From IMG/VR virus record IMGVR_UViG_3300021559_000320, positions 1 through 33,042 of that record: 33,042 nucleotides of DNA. The stretch is one strand, 5' to 3'. The position numbers were made by a program, and so were the translations under genes. The notes beneath the pieces are model-generated. The model made no database searches. It was not told where the DNA came from and worked only from the letters and a program-made list of their open reading frames with translations. Origin of the DNA: a virus. Below, piece by piece: positions 16,446 to 22,971 of this stretch. Position 1 is the stretch's first letter. Each line of letters begins with the position of its first letter.

Positions 16446-16996
16446 GGCGAAGCGGCCTCGGCGTACAGGTTCAGGCGGGCGTAGATGCAGGGACGGATGA
16501 ACGCGGCGACGCGAAGGCGGCCGGTCAGCGTGGCGACCTGCGTAAAGGTGAAGTGGCTGCGCGTGGGCTTGGTGCGCCGTACCTCGGCGATGACGTCATC
16601 GACAAATTCGGCGCTGGCAGGCTCGCCGTCGGCACCGGACACGGTGAGCTGCATGGCGAAGGTGTGCGGAATGCCGGGTGGATCCATCTGCCACCACTCG
16701 GTGAGCACGACCGAACCGCCGAAGCTGGCGATGACGTCGAAGACGCTTTGCGCGGTGCCCTTGCGGCGTGCGATGTCGATGGCGCTGGCGACGCGGGCGC
16801 GTTTGACTGACAACGGCCAGTAGCTTTTCCACGCACTGATGCCCAGCGCCCACGCCAACCACGCCAGCTTGTCTTCCGGACAGGTGTGCGGATTCCACAG
16901 CTCCGGGATCGGTACGGGCAGATCCGCGAGACGCGCGGTGGCGGCTTCGAGAGCGCGCTCGCCGGGGCTGGCATTGGGCGGCAGCAGGCTATTCAT
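16442..16996 (-). CDS. I: Baseplate/tail protein gpI
   Basis: A 184-residue protein (P2 gpI, about 176) of the P2 tail protein I family. Seen: the E-R-A-L-E-A-A start, the strongly conserved L-W-N-P-H-T-C-P-E-D-K-L-A-W-L-A-W-A-L segment near residues 33-51, and I-A-R-R-K-G-T-A-Q-S-V near 75. It links baseplate and fibre. Its start lies 8 bases inside the gpJ 3' end. Confidence 0.93.
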   Translation of the reverse strand: MNSLLPPNASPGERALEAATARLADLPVPIPELWNPHTCPEDKLAWLAWALGISAWKSYWPLSVKRARVASAIDIARRKGTAQSVFDVIASFGGSVVLTEWWQMDPPGIPHTFAMQLTVSGADGEPASAEFVDDVIAEVRRTKPTRSHFTFTQVATLTGRLRVAAFIRPCIYARLNLYAEAASP

Positions 16997-17879
16997 CGAT
17001 ACCGCCGTACGCCAGCGCGATCGAGGTGCAGTGCGCCGCCTGCGTGTCGCCGATGGCGATATCGGCGGCAGGCGAGGTCAGCACGATGCGCTGGATGCCG
17101 TCGCAATGCAGCGCTGCGTACAGTGCGCTGAGCGGGATGTCGCGATCGAGCCGGCGGGCGTCGGCGAGGTACGCCGCGAGACGGCGATCGGACTCGGCCA
17201 GCACCAGGCCGCTATCCGGGCCGCCGAAGGTGTAGCGTGTGCCGACGATCGCGAACGGGACGATGGCGGCGCTCTGCACGGTGACGTGATCGGTCAGCGG
17301 GCGCACGGTTTTCGCACTGAGCGCGGCGTTGACGGTGTCGAGCAGAGCTGCGTCCGCGGTGCCGTCACCGGCGCGGGAAAGAACACTGACCACGACTGCG
17401 CCCGGTGTCGGACTGGTGGGCTTGGCATCGAGCACGCCGCCCGACGCACTGAGCGCGTGGAAGATGTAGGCATCGTCCGGGCCAGCGACGGAATAGCCCG
17501 ATGGCGCCAGCGTGACGCGACGGCGCAAGTCGTCGTTAGACTCCTTCGTGGGCGGAATCGCGTGCGATGGATCGCCCGGGTCGAGGGTGAGACGGCTCAC
17601 GCCGTAGAACGCAGCGAGGTTGTCGAGTGACCCGTCGACGGCGTACGCAAGCAGGACGCTTTTCGCGGCGTCGTTCACCCGCTGGCGCAGGATCATTTCG
17701 CGGTATGCGGCGACCTGCAGGATCTTGTAAGCCGGATCGGATTCCACCAGCGCGGTGATCTCGGTATCGCGTGCGATCAGATCAGCCAGCATCTCGCTGA
17801 AGATCTGCTCGTACGCGAGCGTTTCCACCACCTCGGGCGGCGGCAAGCGCGACAGGTCGACGGACGTGGTGACCGTCAT
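16989..17879 (-). CDS. J: Baseplate wedge protein gpJ
   Basis: A 296-residue baseplate J-family protein (P2 gpJ, 302). The start M-T-V-T-T-S-V-D-L-S-R-L-P-P-P and L-E/D-S-D-P-A-Y-K-I-L-Q-V-A-A-Y-R-E near residue 68, plus D-D-L-R-R-R-V-T-L-A-P near 120, are characteristic. The ATG at 17879 is preferred over an in-frame ATG at 17936, which would reach beyond the promoter block. A 10-codon upstream reading frame starting at 17908 ends with its stop overlapping this ATG (ATGA). Confidence 0.93.
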   Translation of the reverse strand: MTVTTSVDLSRLPPPEVVETLAYEQIFSEMLADLIARDTEITALVESDPAYKILQVAAYREMILRQRVNDAAKSVLLAYAVDGSLDNLAAFYGVSRLTLDPGDPSHAIPPTKESNDDLRRRVTLAPSGYSVAGPDDAYIFHALSASGGVLDAKPTSPTPGAVVVSVLSRAGDGTADAALLDTVNAALSAKTVRPLTDHVTVQSAAIVPFAIVGTRYTFGGPDSGLVLAESDRRLAAYLADARRLDRDIPLSALYAALHCDGIQRIVLTSPAADIAIGDTQAAHCTSIALAYGGIDE

Positions 17880-17905
17880 GGCAGGCAGGGAGCGCGTGGC
17901 GTTGG

Positions 17906-18023
17906 CATGCCGGCATGGTGCGGAGGGCGCACGCACGCGCGCGAGACAGTGGCGGTGTACCAGTGGGCTGGTACATCGGGCGCGGCCTGCCCAGCGCGAT
18001 CATGCGCAGGGCACCATGCGCAC
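17906..18023. promoter_or_regulatory. Predicted bidirectional Ogr-dependent late promoter (J-I-H and com)
   Basis: The palindrome lies at 17956-17975. Leftward, after 32 bases, the minus strand carries CCGCACCATGCCGGCATG (17923 down to 17906), identical to the block before gpV at the same spacing. Rightward, GGGCACCATGCGCACC begins 34 bases after the palindrome (18009) and shares the GCACCATGC core, 36 rather than 35 bases from the edge. One dyad therefore appears to serve both gpJ and the com-methyltransferase pair. Confidence 0.65.
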
Positions 18024-18170
18024 CTCATTAAGTGGAGCGGCCGGCGACGCGCGTCAACGCGGCACCGGCCACTCGACACCGCAGCAAACACCTGCAGGCC
18101 AAGCCAAAGGCTCCACACCCCGTCGACGGAGCCCGGCGAGGCTATCACGCCCGTCAACAGGATCTGACTG

Positions 18171-18401
18171 ATGCAGGATGTTCGCTGTTCGCGCTGCGCG
18201 AAGTTGCTCGCGCGCGCAAAACGTTTCGACGTGATCGAGATCAAGTGCCCGCGCTGCGGGACGATCAATTCCTTGAGGGCCGTTTTGAGTCCCCTGCCAG
18301 CGAGCCAGGGAGCACCAAACGGAAACACTCATGAACCAAAAGACATTGCCCTACACGATCCATCGCGGCGACGCGTTGCAGGTGTTGCGCGGCCTGGCTG
18401 A
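18171..18401 (+). CDS. com: Com-family zinc-finger translational regulator
   Basis: A 76-residue protein whose first 37 residues match phage Mu Com: Cys6, Cys9, Cys26 and Cys29 with the sequence R-C-S-R-C-A-K-L-L between, then F-D-V-I-E-I-K-C-P-R-C-G. In Mu, Com binds the mom mRNA and opens its start site so that the DNA-modification enzyme is made (established). Here the last 71 bases of com overlap the methyltransferase gene in another frame, recalling the com-mom overlap. The residues after about 40 are Pro/Arg-rich and only this overlap dictates them. AGGA lies at suitable distance from the ATG. A preceding open frame from 18016 ends in TGATG with this start. Confidence 0.85.
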   Translation: MQDVRCSRCAKLLARAKRFDVIEIKCPRCGTINSLRAVLSPLPASQGAPNGNTHEPKDIALHDPSRRRVAGVARPG

Positions 18402-19119
18402 TGCCAGCGTCGATGCCGTGATCACCGACCCACCGTATTGCTCCGGCTCACAGACGATGGCAGGACGGGCACGACCTACGGGCGAGAAGTACATCAACAA
18501 CGACGCCAAGCGGCAGCTACCTGATTTCGAGGGTGACTTTCGCGACCAGCGCGGGTTTCTTGCGTGGGCCAGTCAGTGGCTGGCCGAGTGTCACCGCGTG
18601 ACGAAACCGGGCGGCCATCTGCTCGCGTTCATTGACTGGCGTATGTTGCCGACGATGACGGATGCGGTGCAGGTGGCCGGCTGGGTGTGGCAGGGCATCG
18701 TGGTGTGGGACAAGACCAACGGATGCCGGCCGCAGCGCGGGCGCTTCCGGAGCCAGGCGGAATACCTAGTCTGGGGCAGCCGTGGGTCGATCGACACAAA
18801 GACGCACCCGGTGGTGTTGCCGGGCGTGCTGCCGGTGCACCCGCAGCTGGGTGGCAAGCAGCACCAGGTGGGCAAGCCGGAATCGCTGATGGAGAAGCTG
18901 CTGGCGATCGTGCCGCCGGGCAGCACGGTGCTGGATCCGTTTATGGGCAGCGCGACCACCGGCATCGCAGCGCTGCGCGCTGGCCAGCGGTTTGTCGGGG
19001 TGGAGATGTCGGAGGGCTATTTCGATGTAGCCGAGCAGCGACTACAGGCCGAGGTCAGCAAGCTGCGCGTGTTGGTGAGTAGTGACCACAGTACCGGGCC
19101 TGATGCCGCAGCGTGCTGA
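18331..19119 (+). CDS. Phage DNA methyltransferase (N6-A or N4-C, beta class order)
   Basis: A 262-residue S-adenosylmethionine-dependent DNA methyltransferase. Catalytic motif IV, D-P-P-Y, is at residues 33-36, and motif I, D-P-F-M-G-S, near 202-207 is followed by G-x-E-M near 225. The order IV - recognition part - I corresponds to the beta class. The middle (about 80-180) would hold target recognition. It probably modifies phage DNA late in infection to protect it from restriction (inference). Its start lies inside com. The 3' terminal 58 bases recur at 20483-20540, see the remnant there. Confidence 0.9.
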   Translation: MNQKTLPYTIHRGDALQVLRGLADASVDAVITDPPYCSGSQTMAGRARPTGEKYINNDAKRQLPDFEGDFRDQRGFLAWASQWLAECHRVTKPGGHLLAFIDWRMLPTMTDAVQVAGWVWQGIVVWDKTNGCRPQRGRFRSQAEYLVWGSRGSIDTKTHPVVLPGVLPVHPQLGGKQHQVGKPESLMEKLLAIVPPGSTVLDPFMGSATTGIAALRAGQRFVGVEMSEGYFDVAEQRLQAEVSKLRVLVSSDHSTGPDAAAC

Positions 19120-19228
19120 GGCCGATCACCCAGGATTGCATTCAAGAGCCCTGTTTCGAGATCGCATAACCCATTATTGATGCGCAGTGTTAGCCTCAGT
19201 GTTCACCACACCTGCAAGGATCTTTCAA

Positions 19229-20215
19229 ATGCGAACTATGTCCTTCTTCAACCATAAAGGGGGTGTCGGTAAAACGACCTTGACCGTGAACGTTGCCGAC
19301 GCTCTCGTGGATCTTGGTGTAAAGGTTCTGATGATTGATGCTGATCCTCAATGCAACCTGACAGCGTTCTACCTGGAAGAGAAGCTGTTGGATGAGCTTC
19401 TCGGAGAGTCTGATGACGCGAATGGCGGAACGATCTGGTCAGCAATCAAGCCAGTTGTCGATGGCAAAGGCCCCATCAAGAAGGTGGAGGCATTTCAGAT
19501 TCGGGATGGACTATATCTTTGTGCAGGTGACGTACTCCTCGCGGACTACGAGGAAGAACTCCCATCGGCGTGGACTGGCTCATTCGCACGTAAAGGTCGT
19601 GACTACGATGTCATATGCGCGCTTTCCGATGCAGCTCGTGAGATGGGGGAGCGTTACGAGGTAGACTTGGTCATCTACGATGTCGGTCCCAACGTCGGCC
19701 CGTTGAATCGAATAGTGCTTCTTGACTCGGATTTCTTCACCACGCCCGTGGCGGCAGACTTGTTTTCGTTACGAGCACTGTCGACCGTCGGTCGATCCCT
19801 CGCAAGATGGATTTCGGACTGGAAGACTGTGCTCGGCTTAGCCCCAGCAGGGTCACGTAGCTTATTAGCCGGAAAGCCGGTCTATCTTGGCTATATCACC
19901 TCTGCGTACAAAGTTTCGTCGGGAAGAAACTCGACGAAGCCGCATGAATACTGGGAGGGCAAAATCGCGCCTCGAGTTAGGGACCGGGTGGTTAATGCTC
20001 TACGTGAGGTAAACCCAGCCCTTGTTCCTTTCGCATCAAACAAACTGGCCGCAATCAAAGATTTCCATAGTCTGGCGCCACAAGCGCAAGAGCTCGGTTT
20101 CGCAATCGGTAAGCTACGCGGCATGGTGAACTCCGGCTACAACAATCAAATTGCTGAGGCTGGCAGTGAATTCGAAGCTCTAGCCCGGGAGATTCGCAAG
20201 CGTACAGGTGTATGA
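19229..20215 (+). CDS. Solitary ParA/MinD-type ATPase
   Basis: A 328-residue P-loop ATPase with the deviant Walker A motif K-G-G-V-G-K-T-T at residues 10-17, the Walker A' region L-M-I-D-A-D-P-Q near 37-44, and a Walker B-like I-Y-D-V-G-P-N-V near 150. Such enzymes position plasmids, chromosomes or protein complexes. No ParB-like partner or centromere-like repeat is adjacent, and the base composition differs from the phage genes, so this looks like a moron, perhaps with a defence or lysogenic role (inference). The ATG at 19229 has AAGGA at good distance; an in-frame start at 19187 is less likely. Confidence 0.8.
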   Translation: MRTMSFFNHKGGVGKTTLTVNVADALVDLGVKVLMIDADPQCNLTAFYLEEKLLDELLGESDDANGGTIWSAIKPVVDGKGPIKKVEAFQIRDGLYLCAGDVLLADYEEELPSAWTGSFARKGRDYDVICALSDAAREMGERYEVDLVIYDVGPNVGPLNRIVLLDSDFFTTPVAADLFSLRALSTVGRSLARWISDWKTVLGLAPAGSRSLLAGKPVYLGYITSAYKVSSGRNSTKPHEYWEGKIAPRVRDRVVNALREVNPALVPFASNKLAAIKDFHSLAPQAQELGFAIGKLRGMVNSGYNNQIAEAGSEFEALAREIRKRTGV

Positions 20216-20230
20216 CATACAGACGAATGA

Positions 20231-20275
20231 CGCCACGCAATCAACGGTGCCCTCCTGTTCGGTGCCGCTGTGCGT
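20231..20275 (-). pseudogene. Fragment of a gpS-like gene
   Basis: Bases 20231-20257 match 22618-22644 inside the intact gpS gene at 25 of 27 positions, and weaker similarity continues to about 20275. It lies just behind the ParA-like gene and cannot encode a product. It marks an older junction between cargo and the gpS gene. Confidence 0.6.
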
Positions 20276-20384
20276 CATGGGCTTACGTCCCTTTCAGCGT
20301 GCACTGACAGCGCCTTTTTCGTGACGCCACGATGATGGTGTCGGACGGGAAGTCTGGCGGGAAACCACCGATGCACTGTTCACT

Positions 20385-20411
20385 GGCCTCCGCATGGAGG
20401 CCTTTCTATTT
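20385..20411 (+). terminator. Rho-independent terminator
   Basis: GGCCTCC-GCAT-GGAGGCC followed by TTTCTATTT: a perfect 7-bp GC-rich stem, a 4-base loop and a T-rich tail on the plus strand. It would end transcription from com, the methyltransferase and the ParA-like gene. Confidence 0.8.
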
Positions 20412-20431
20412 AGCGCGCCAGATGACCGAAC

Positions 20432-20491
20432 AGCACGTCTCGGGATCATGTCGCGGTCGCCAGCGGCGAAGCCGAGCGGGCATCGATGTGG
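20432..20491 (-). pseudogene. Degenerate gpS 3' end
   Basis: This stretch aligns with the 3' end of intact gpS (22535-22593) at about 49 of 60 positions with one single-base gap, which would shift the frame. It is only the tail of the gene. It runs directly into the methyltransferase remnant, sharing the bases around CGATGTGG with it. Confidence 0.75.
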
Positions 20492-20540
20492 CCGAGCAGC
20501 GATTGCAGGTCGAGGTCAGCAAGCTGCGCTTGCTGGTGTG
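20483..20540 (+). pseudogene. Degenerate methyltransferase 3' end
   Basis: It aligns with 19022-19079 of the intact methyltransferase at about 51 of 58 positions and encodes the same segment, D-V-A-E-Q-R-L-Q-V-E-V-S-K-L-R. An open frame passes through it from 20332 to 20598 and ends inside attC, but it is a chimera and not a real gene. The copy diverges too much to be a recent duplication, suggesting it came from a related phage. Confidence 0.75.
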
Positions 20541-20555
20541 GCGTGCGGGATTAAG

Positions 20556-20612
20556 GTCTAACATCTCGTTCAAGGCGGACGGCTACGCCGCCGCTTAACT
20601 CCAGCGTTAGGC
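20556..20612 (+). other. Integron attC recombination site 1
   Basis: A 57-bp site with R'' GTCTAAC at 20556-20562 and R' GTTAGGC at 20606-20612, and imperfectly complementary inner arms: GTTCAAGGCGG on the left and CCGCCGCTTAAC on the right. This is the structure of attC sites recognised by integron integrases, of the type frequent in Xanthomonas integrons. It ends a cassette whose coding part is missing and borders the methyltransferase remnant. Confidence 0.85.
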
Positions 20613-20640
20613 TGCCAACGAATATTTTGGGGGATTGTGA

Positions 20641-21303
20641 ATGCCGAGCAAGCACTGGATTGATCGCAACACATCCGCGCTCGCACATGTGAAAGGCGGG
20701 CTGTCCGTGATTGACAATGTGACCAGCTATGTCAAGGCTGGTGCTGGCAAACCATCTGGTAAGGAGCGCGCGCTTTTCGCTGCAGCGATCGTTTTCACTT
20801 ATGGTGTTTGGGAGAACTACGTCGAGCAGCTCGCTATCGACCTATGCACCAGACTTTCAGCAGATATCAAACCCGAGCAGGTGCCTGAAAAAGTAAAGAA
20901 GCAACTTGAAAAAAGGAGCGCTTGGGAGCTCTCAATCTCGCCCGGTTGGAGAAAGCTCTGGTCAGACTTCGTGAGGGAAAAGGCCATTGGGGGAGACAGC
21001 GAAAAATTTGGGATGAACACCGCCCGAGCTGAACAGGTGAAGTTCCTGCTATCGCTTGCTGGAGCGAAGGATCCATTCGACGGGATTCCGGACAGTATCG
21101 CCCCAGGCCATCTCGACGCGAAAAGGCAAACCGTCACTGCGGCGCTAGATGAACTCGTAACGCTCCGCGGCGAAATTGTTCACACAGGCAAAGTGCCGGA
21201 CACATTGTCTAAGTACCATGTGTCCAGCTGGCGCAACTATGTAGAACAGCTGACCGAAGGAGTTGATAAGGCATGCAGAGCTCAGTGCAAAGCACTTCTC
21301 TAG
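20641..21303 (+). CDS. HEPN-domain protein (RiboL-PSP-HEPN-like), integron cassette gene
   Basis: A 220-residue protein. Near the C-terminus it has L-R-G-E-I-V-H, i.e. R176-x4-H181, the R-x4-6-H motif of HEPN ribonucleases, inside a helical region. A second conserved block is F-T-Y-G-V-W-E-N-Y-V-E-Q-L near residues 57-69. This pattern resembles the RiboL-PSP-HEPN family often found in toxin, abortive infection or defence loci (family knowledge). No antitoxin-like gene is adjacent inside the cassette. The gene is framed by attC1 and attC2, with GGGGGA before the ATG. RNase activity is inferred from the motif only. Confidence 0.7.
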   Translation: MPSKHWIDRNTSALAHVKGGLSVIDNVTSYVKAGAGKPSGKERALFAAAIVFTYGVWENYVEQLAIDLCTRLSADIKPEQVPEKVKKQLEKRSAWELSISPGWRKLWSDFVREKAIGGDSEKFGMNTARAEQVKFLLSLAGAKDPFDGIPDSIAPGHLDAKRQTVTAALDELVTLRGEIVHTGKVPDTLSKYHVSSWRNYVEQLTEGVDKACRAQCKALL

Positions 21304-21316
21304 CAAGCAGCGGTCA

Positions 21317-21369
21317 GCCCAACAATTCGTCCGAGCCGCTTCGCGGCACGGCTTAACTCAGCGTTAGAC
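21317..21369 (+). other. Integron attC recombination site 2
   Basis: A 53-bp site with R'' GCCCAAC (21317-21323) and R' GTTAGAC (21363-21369). Inner arms around AATTCGTCCGAGCCG and CGGCTTAACTCAGC can pair with the usual mismatches, with CTTCG at the tip. It closes the HEPN cassette, 13 bases after its stop codon. Confidence 0.88.
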
Positions 21370-21388
21370 CACACGGATAGAAGCTCTC

Positions 21389-21826
21389 GTGACCTACATG
21401 AAGCACGGTATCGCCACAGAGAGTTTTAGGCTTGGCAAGTCGGTTCTGGCTTTGGCTATTCTGGGGGTATTTACCAAGCTTCTAAATATCGATCTAAGCA
21501 AGCTACACGTGCTGGATATTTCATTTGATCCCGCCGCCTCCGGGCTTATTCCCGGATTCCTGGGCCTGGCTCTCATGTATACCTTTCTTGCTTTTTGCAT
21601 CGCGCGATTAGAGGCCGTAAGCGAGGACTTCTCAGATCCCGCAGTAGTTGCCGGTCTCGCGGCAAGGTTTAGATCAAAGCTTCAGATGGCTGTCGCTTTA
21701 ACCTCTGCTCCGTTTTCATTCATCGTGTACTCAATGCCGTTATTTCTCGGGCTTATTTCTATAATTCTTCTGTGGTCAGATAGCATGGCGGTGCTGGCAG
21801 CCATTTGGCGCCTGGCTTTCAAGTAA
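21389..21826 (+). CDS. Small membrane protein, integron cassette gene
   Basis: A 145-residue protein with about three hydrophobic segments, near residues 15-35, 50-72 and 98-135, so an inner-membrane location is likely. The start may be the GTG at 21389 or the ATG at 21398 (M-K-H-G-I-A). No family is recognised, which is usual for integron cassette genes. It occupies the whole cassette between attC2 and attC3; its stop lies directly before attC3. Confidence 0.65.
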   Translation: MTYMKHGIATESFRLGKSVLALAILGVFTKLLNIDLSKLHVLDISFDPAASGLIPGFLGLALMYTFLAFCIARLEAVSEDFSDPAVVAGLAARFRSKLQMAVALTSAPFSFIVYSMPLFLGLISIILLWSDSMAVLAAIWRLAFK

Positions 21827-21827
21827 G

Positions 21828-21887
21828 GTCTAACCAATCGTCCAAGCGGATGCGCACGTCGCGCGCTTCTTAGCTCCAGCGTTAGCC
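21828..21887 (+). other. Integron attC recombination site 3
   Basis: A 60-bp site with R'' GTCTAAC (21828-21834) and R' GTTAGCC (21881-21887); the inner part carries ATCGTCCAAGCGG on the left and TTCTTAGCTCCAGC on the right. It starts one base after the stop of the membrane protein gene, the normal geometry of a cassette. Confidence 0.88.
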
Positions 21888-21894
21888 ACCCAAT

Positions 21895-22485
21895 ATGATT
21901 GATTCTATGTCCATCTTTGTATCTGCTGCAGCGCTGGTTGTTTCAATCGCGACAGCCTGGCTGACGCTGTTTCGACGTGGAACGCTTAAGATGACGCGGC
22001 CCGCCGTTGTGTACTTTGGCGCGGACGGACCGCTGACTCCAGGGGAGAGGATTCCGAGAAAAGTGCACCTTCGTTCGCTGATGTACAGCACTGGTAAGCG
22101 CGGATGTGTCGTCGAGTCGATGTACGTAACGCTGCATCGTGGGGAGTCTCGCCAGACCTTCAATATTTGGGTTTACGGGGACGAGAAACTGTCTCGTGGC
22201 AGTGGCCTATTTGTCGGGGAACCCGGGGTTGTTTGTAATCACCATTTCTTGCTCCCCGCAGACGGAACTCAGTTTCAGTTCCTCGCCGGCGAGTATCAAC
22301 TCGATGTCTTTGCGTCACTCGTTGGCCACGCCGTGCCGCAGAACCTTTGTTCGATCAAGCTCGCACTTCCTGATGCGCTCGCGCGTGAATTGCAGACGCC
22401 AGAGAACGGGGTGTACTTCGATTGGGGTCCGGATTCTGGGCAGTACTTCGTTCATGTCAAGAAGTCGCCGTATACCAAAGTCTAG
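21895..22485 (+). CDS. Membrane-anchored protein of unknown function, last cassette gene
   Basis: A 196-residue protein with one N-terminal hydrophobic segment (about residues 5-25, I-F-V-S-A-A-A-L-V-V-S-I) followed by a positively charged stretch and a probably globular, beta-rich domain. I recognise no family. The ATG at 21895 lies 8 bases behind attC3, with an in-frame ATG four codons later. Such one-helix plus soluble-domain proteins are frequent in cassettes. Its stop lies within a partial attC. Confidence 0.6.
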   Translation: MIDSMSIFVSAAALVVSIATAWLTLFRRGTLKMTRPAVVYFGADGPLTPGERIPRKVHLRSLMYSTGKRGCVVESMYVTLHRGESRQTFNIWVYGDEKLSRGSGLFVGEPGVVCNHHFLLPADGTQFQFLAGEYQLDVFASLVGHAVPQNLCSIKLALPDALARELQTPENGVYFDWGPDSGQYFVHVKKSPYTKV

Positions 22486-22503
22486 TCATCATCGTTCGTG
22501 CGC
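22480..22503 (+). other. Truncated attC (left half only)
   Basis: GTCTAGTCATCATCGTTCGTGCG resembles the left half of attC1 when read in two parts: GTCTA at 22480, then CATC-TCGTTC-GCG with small insertions. No R' box follows before the gpS gene begins at 22513. I read this as a cassette end lost when the array was joined to gpS. Confidence 0.4.
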
Positions 22504-22512
22504 CCTGACTAC

Positions 22513-22971
22513 CTACCGGTTGAGGTGGTCAATTAGCACATCGCGGATCATGGCCCGGTCGGTAGCGGCGAAGCCGAGCAGGCGGCGACGTGGATAGCGC
22601 ACGCGCGGGCCATACGCCGCCACGCGATCAATGGTGCCCTCCTGGTGCACGCTGGCGATTTGCCCGGCCCGACCAGTGAACTCGACGCTGGCCACGGCCT
22701 CGGTGGCCTTGGCCTTGAGGTATTTGGCTGTGCGCAATTTGGTGAACATGGCGTCGCGCTTGATGCGGCCTTTTTTGCCGCGCAGCTTTTTCCGCGCCTT
22801 GCGCGGCACGAACGTGGCGCCGTCGGGATCCATCTGGGCGGCAATGCGCTGCTGCTGGCGGTGGCGCAGCTCGCGACTGATCGCCAGTGCGATGGCGCGG
22901 CGGCCGGCGGGTGCGAGCTTGAGCAGCAGGCCGTTGGCCCAGTCCTCGAGCTGGACGAGATCGTCGCTCAC
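22513..22971 (-). CDS. S: Tail completion protein gpS
   Basis: A 152-residue protein; P2 gpS is 150. Seen: L-E-D-W-A-N-G-L-L-L-K-L near the start, the conserved Q-Q-R-I-A-A-Q-x-x-P-D-G-x-x-F-x-P-R-K region near 40-58, and the C-terminal R-R-R-L-L-G-F part. GTG start at 22971 overlapping the gpR stop (GTGA). Partial copies of its 3' half occur at 20231-20275 and 20432-20491. Confidence 0.92.
   Translation of the reverse strand: MSDDLVQLEDWANGLLLKLAPAGRRAIALAISRELRHRQQQRIAAQMDPDGATFVPRKARKKLRGKKGRIKRDAMFTKLRTAKYLKAKATEAVASVEFTGRAGQIASVHQEGTIDRVAAYGPRVRYPRRRLLGFAATDRAMIRDVLIDHLNR

Larger units (their letters stand above)
20556..22503 (+). mobile_element. Integron cassette array without integrase (CALIN-like)
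   Basis: Three attC sites of 53-60 bp in the same orientation frame two complete cassettes (HEPN protein; membrane protein), with a third cassette gene behind attC3 that ends in a truncated attC. No integron integrase or attI is in the window. Arrays of this kind are called CALIN. Here the array lies inside a phage structural region, between a methyltransferase remnant and gpS. Confidence 0.82.
19120..22512. other. Composite cargo island between methyltransferase and gpS
   Basis: The phage backbone is interrupted here by about 3.4 kb of lower-GC DNA. Contents in order: a ParA-like gene; a fragment of gpS; a terminator; a degenerate gpS 3' end fused to a degenerate methyltransferase 3' end; and three integron cassettes with attC sites. 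The intact gpS follows at once. The two flanking backbone genes are thus each present again as broken pieces inside the island, so the island is most likely the product of at least two acquisitions at one hotspot. Confidence 0.75.

Noticed and set aside
19160-19200. Possible attC or attI between the methyltransferase and the ParA-like gene (GCATAAC ... GTTAGCC)
   Set aside because: The boxes are only about 20 bases apart and the sequence between them cannot form the paired inner arms of an attC.
20332-20598. An 88-residue open frame in the cargo island
   Set aside because: It is a chimera of terminator region, gpS remnant, methyltransferase remnant and attC sequence; only the remnant parts have homology.
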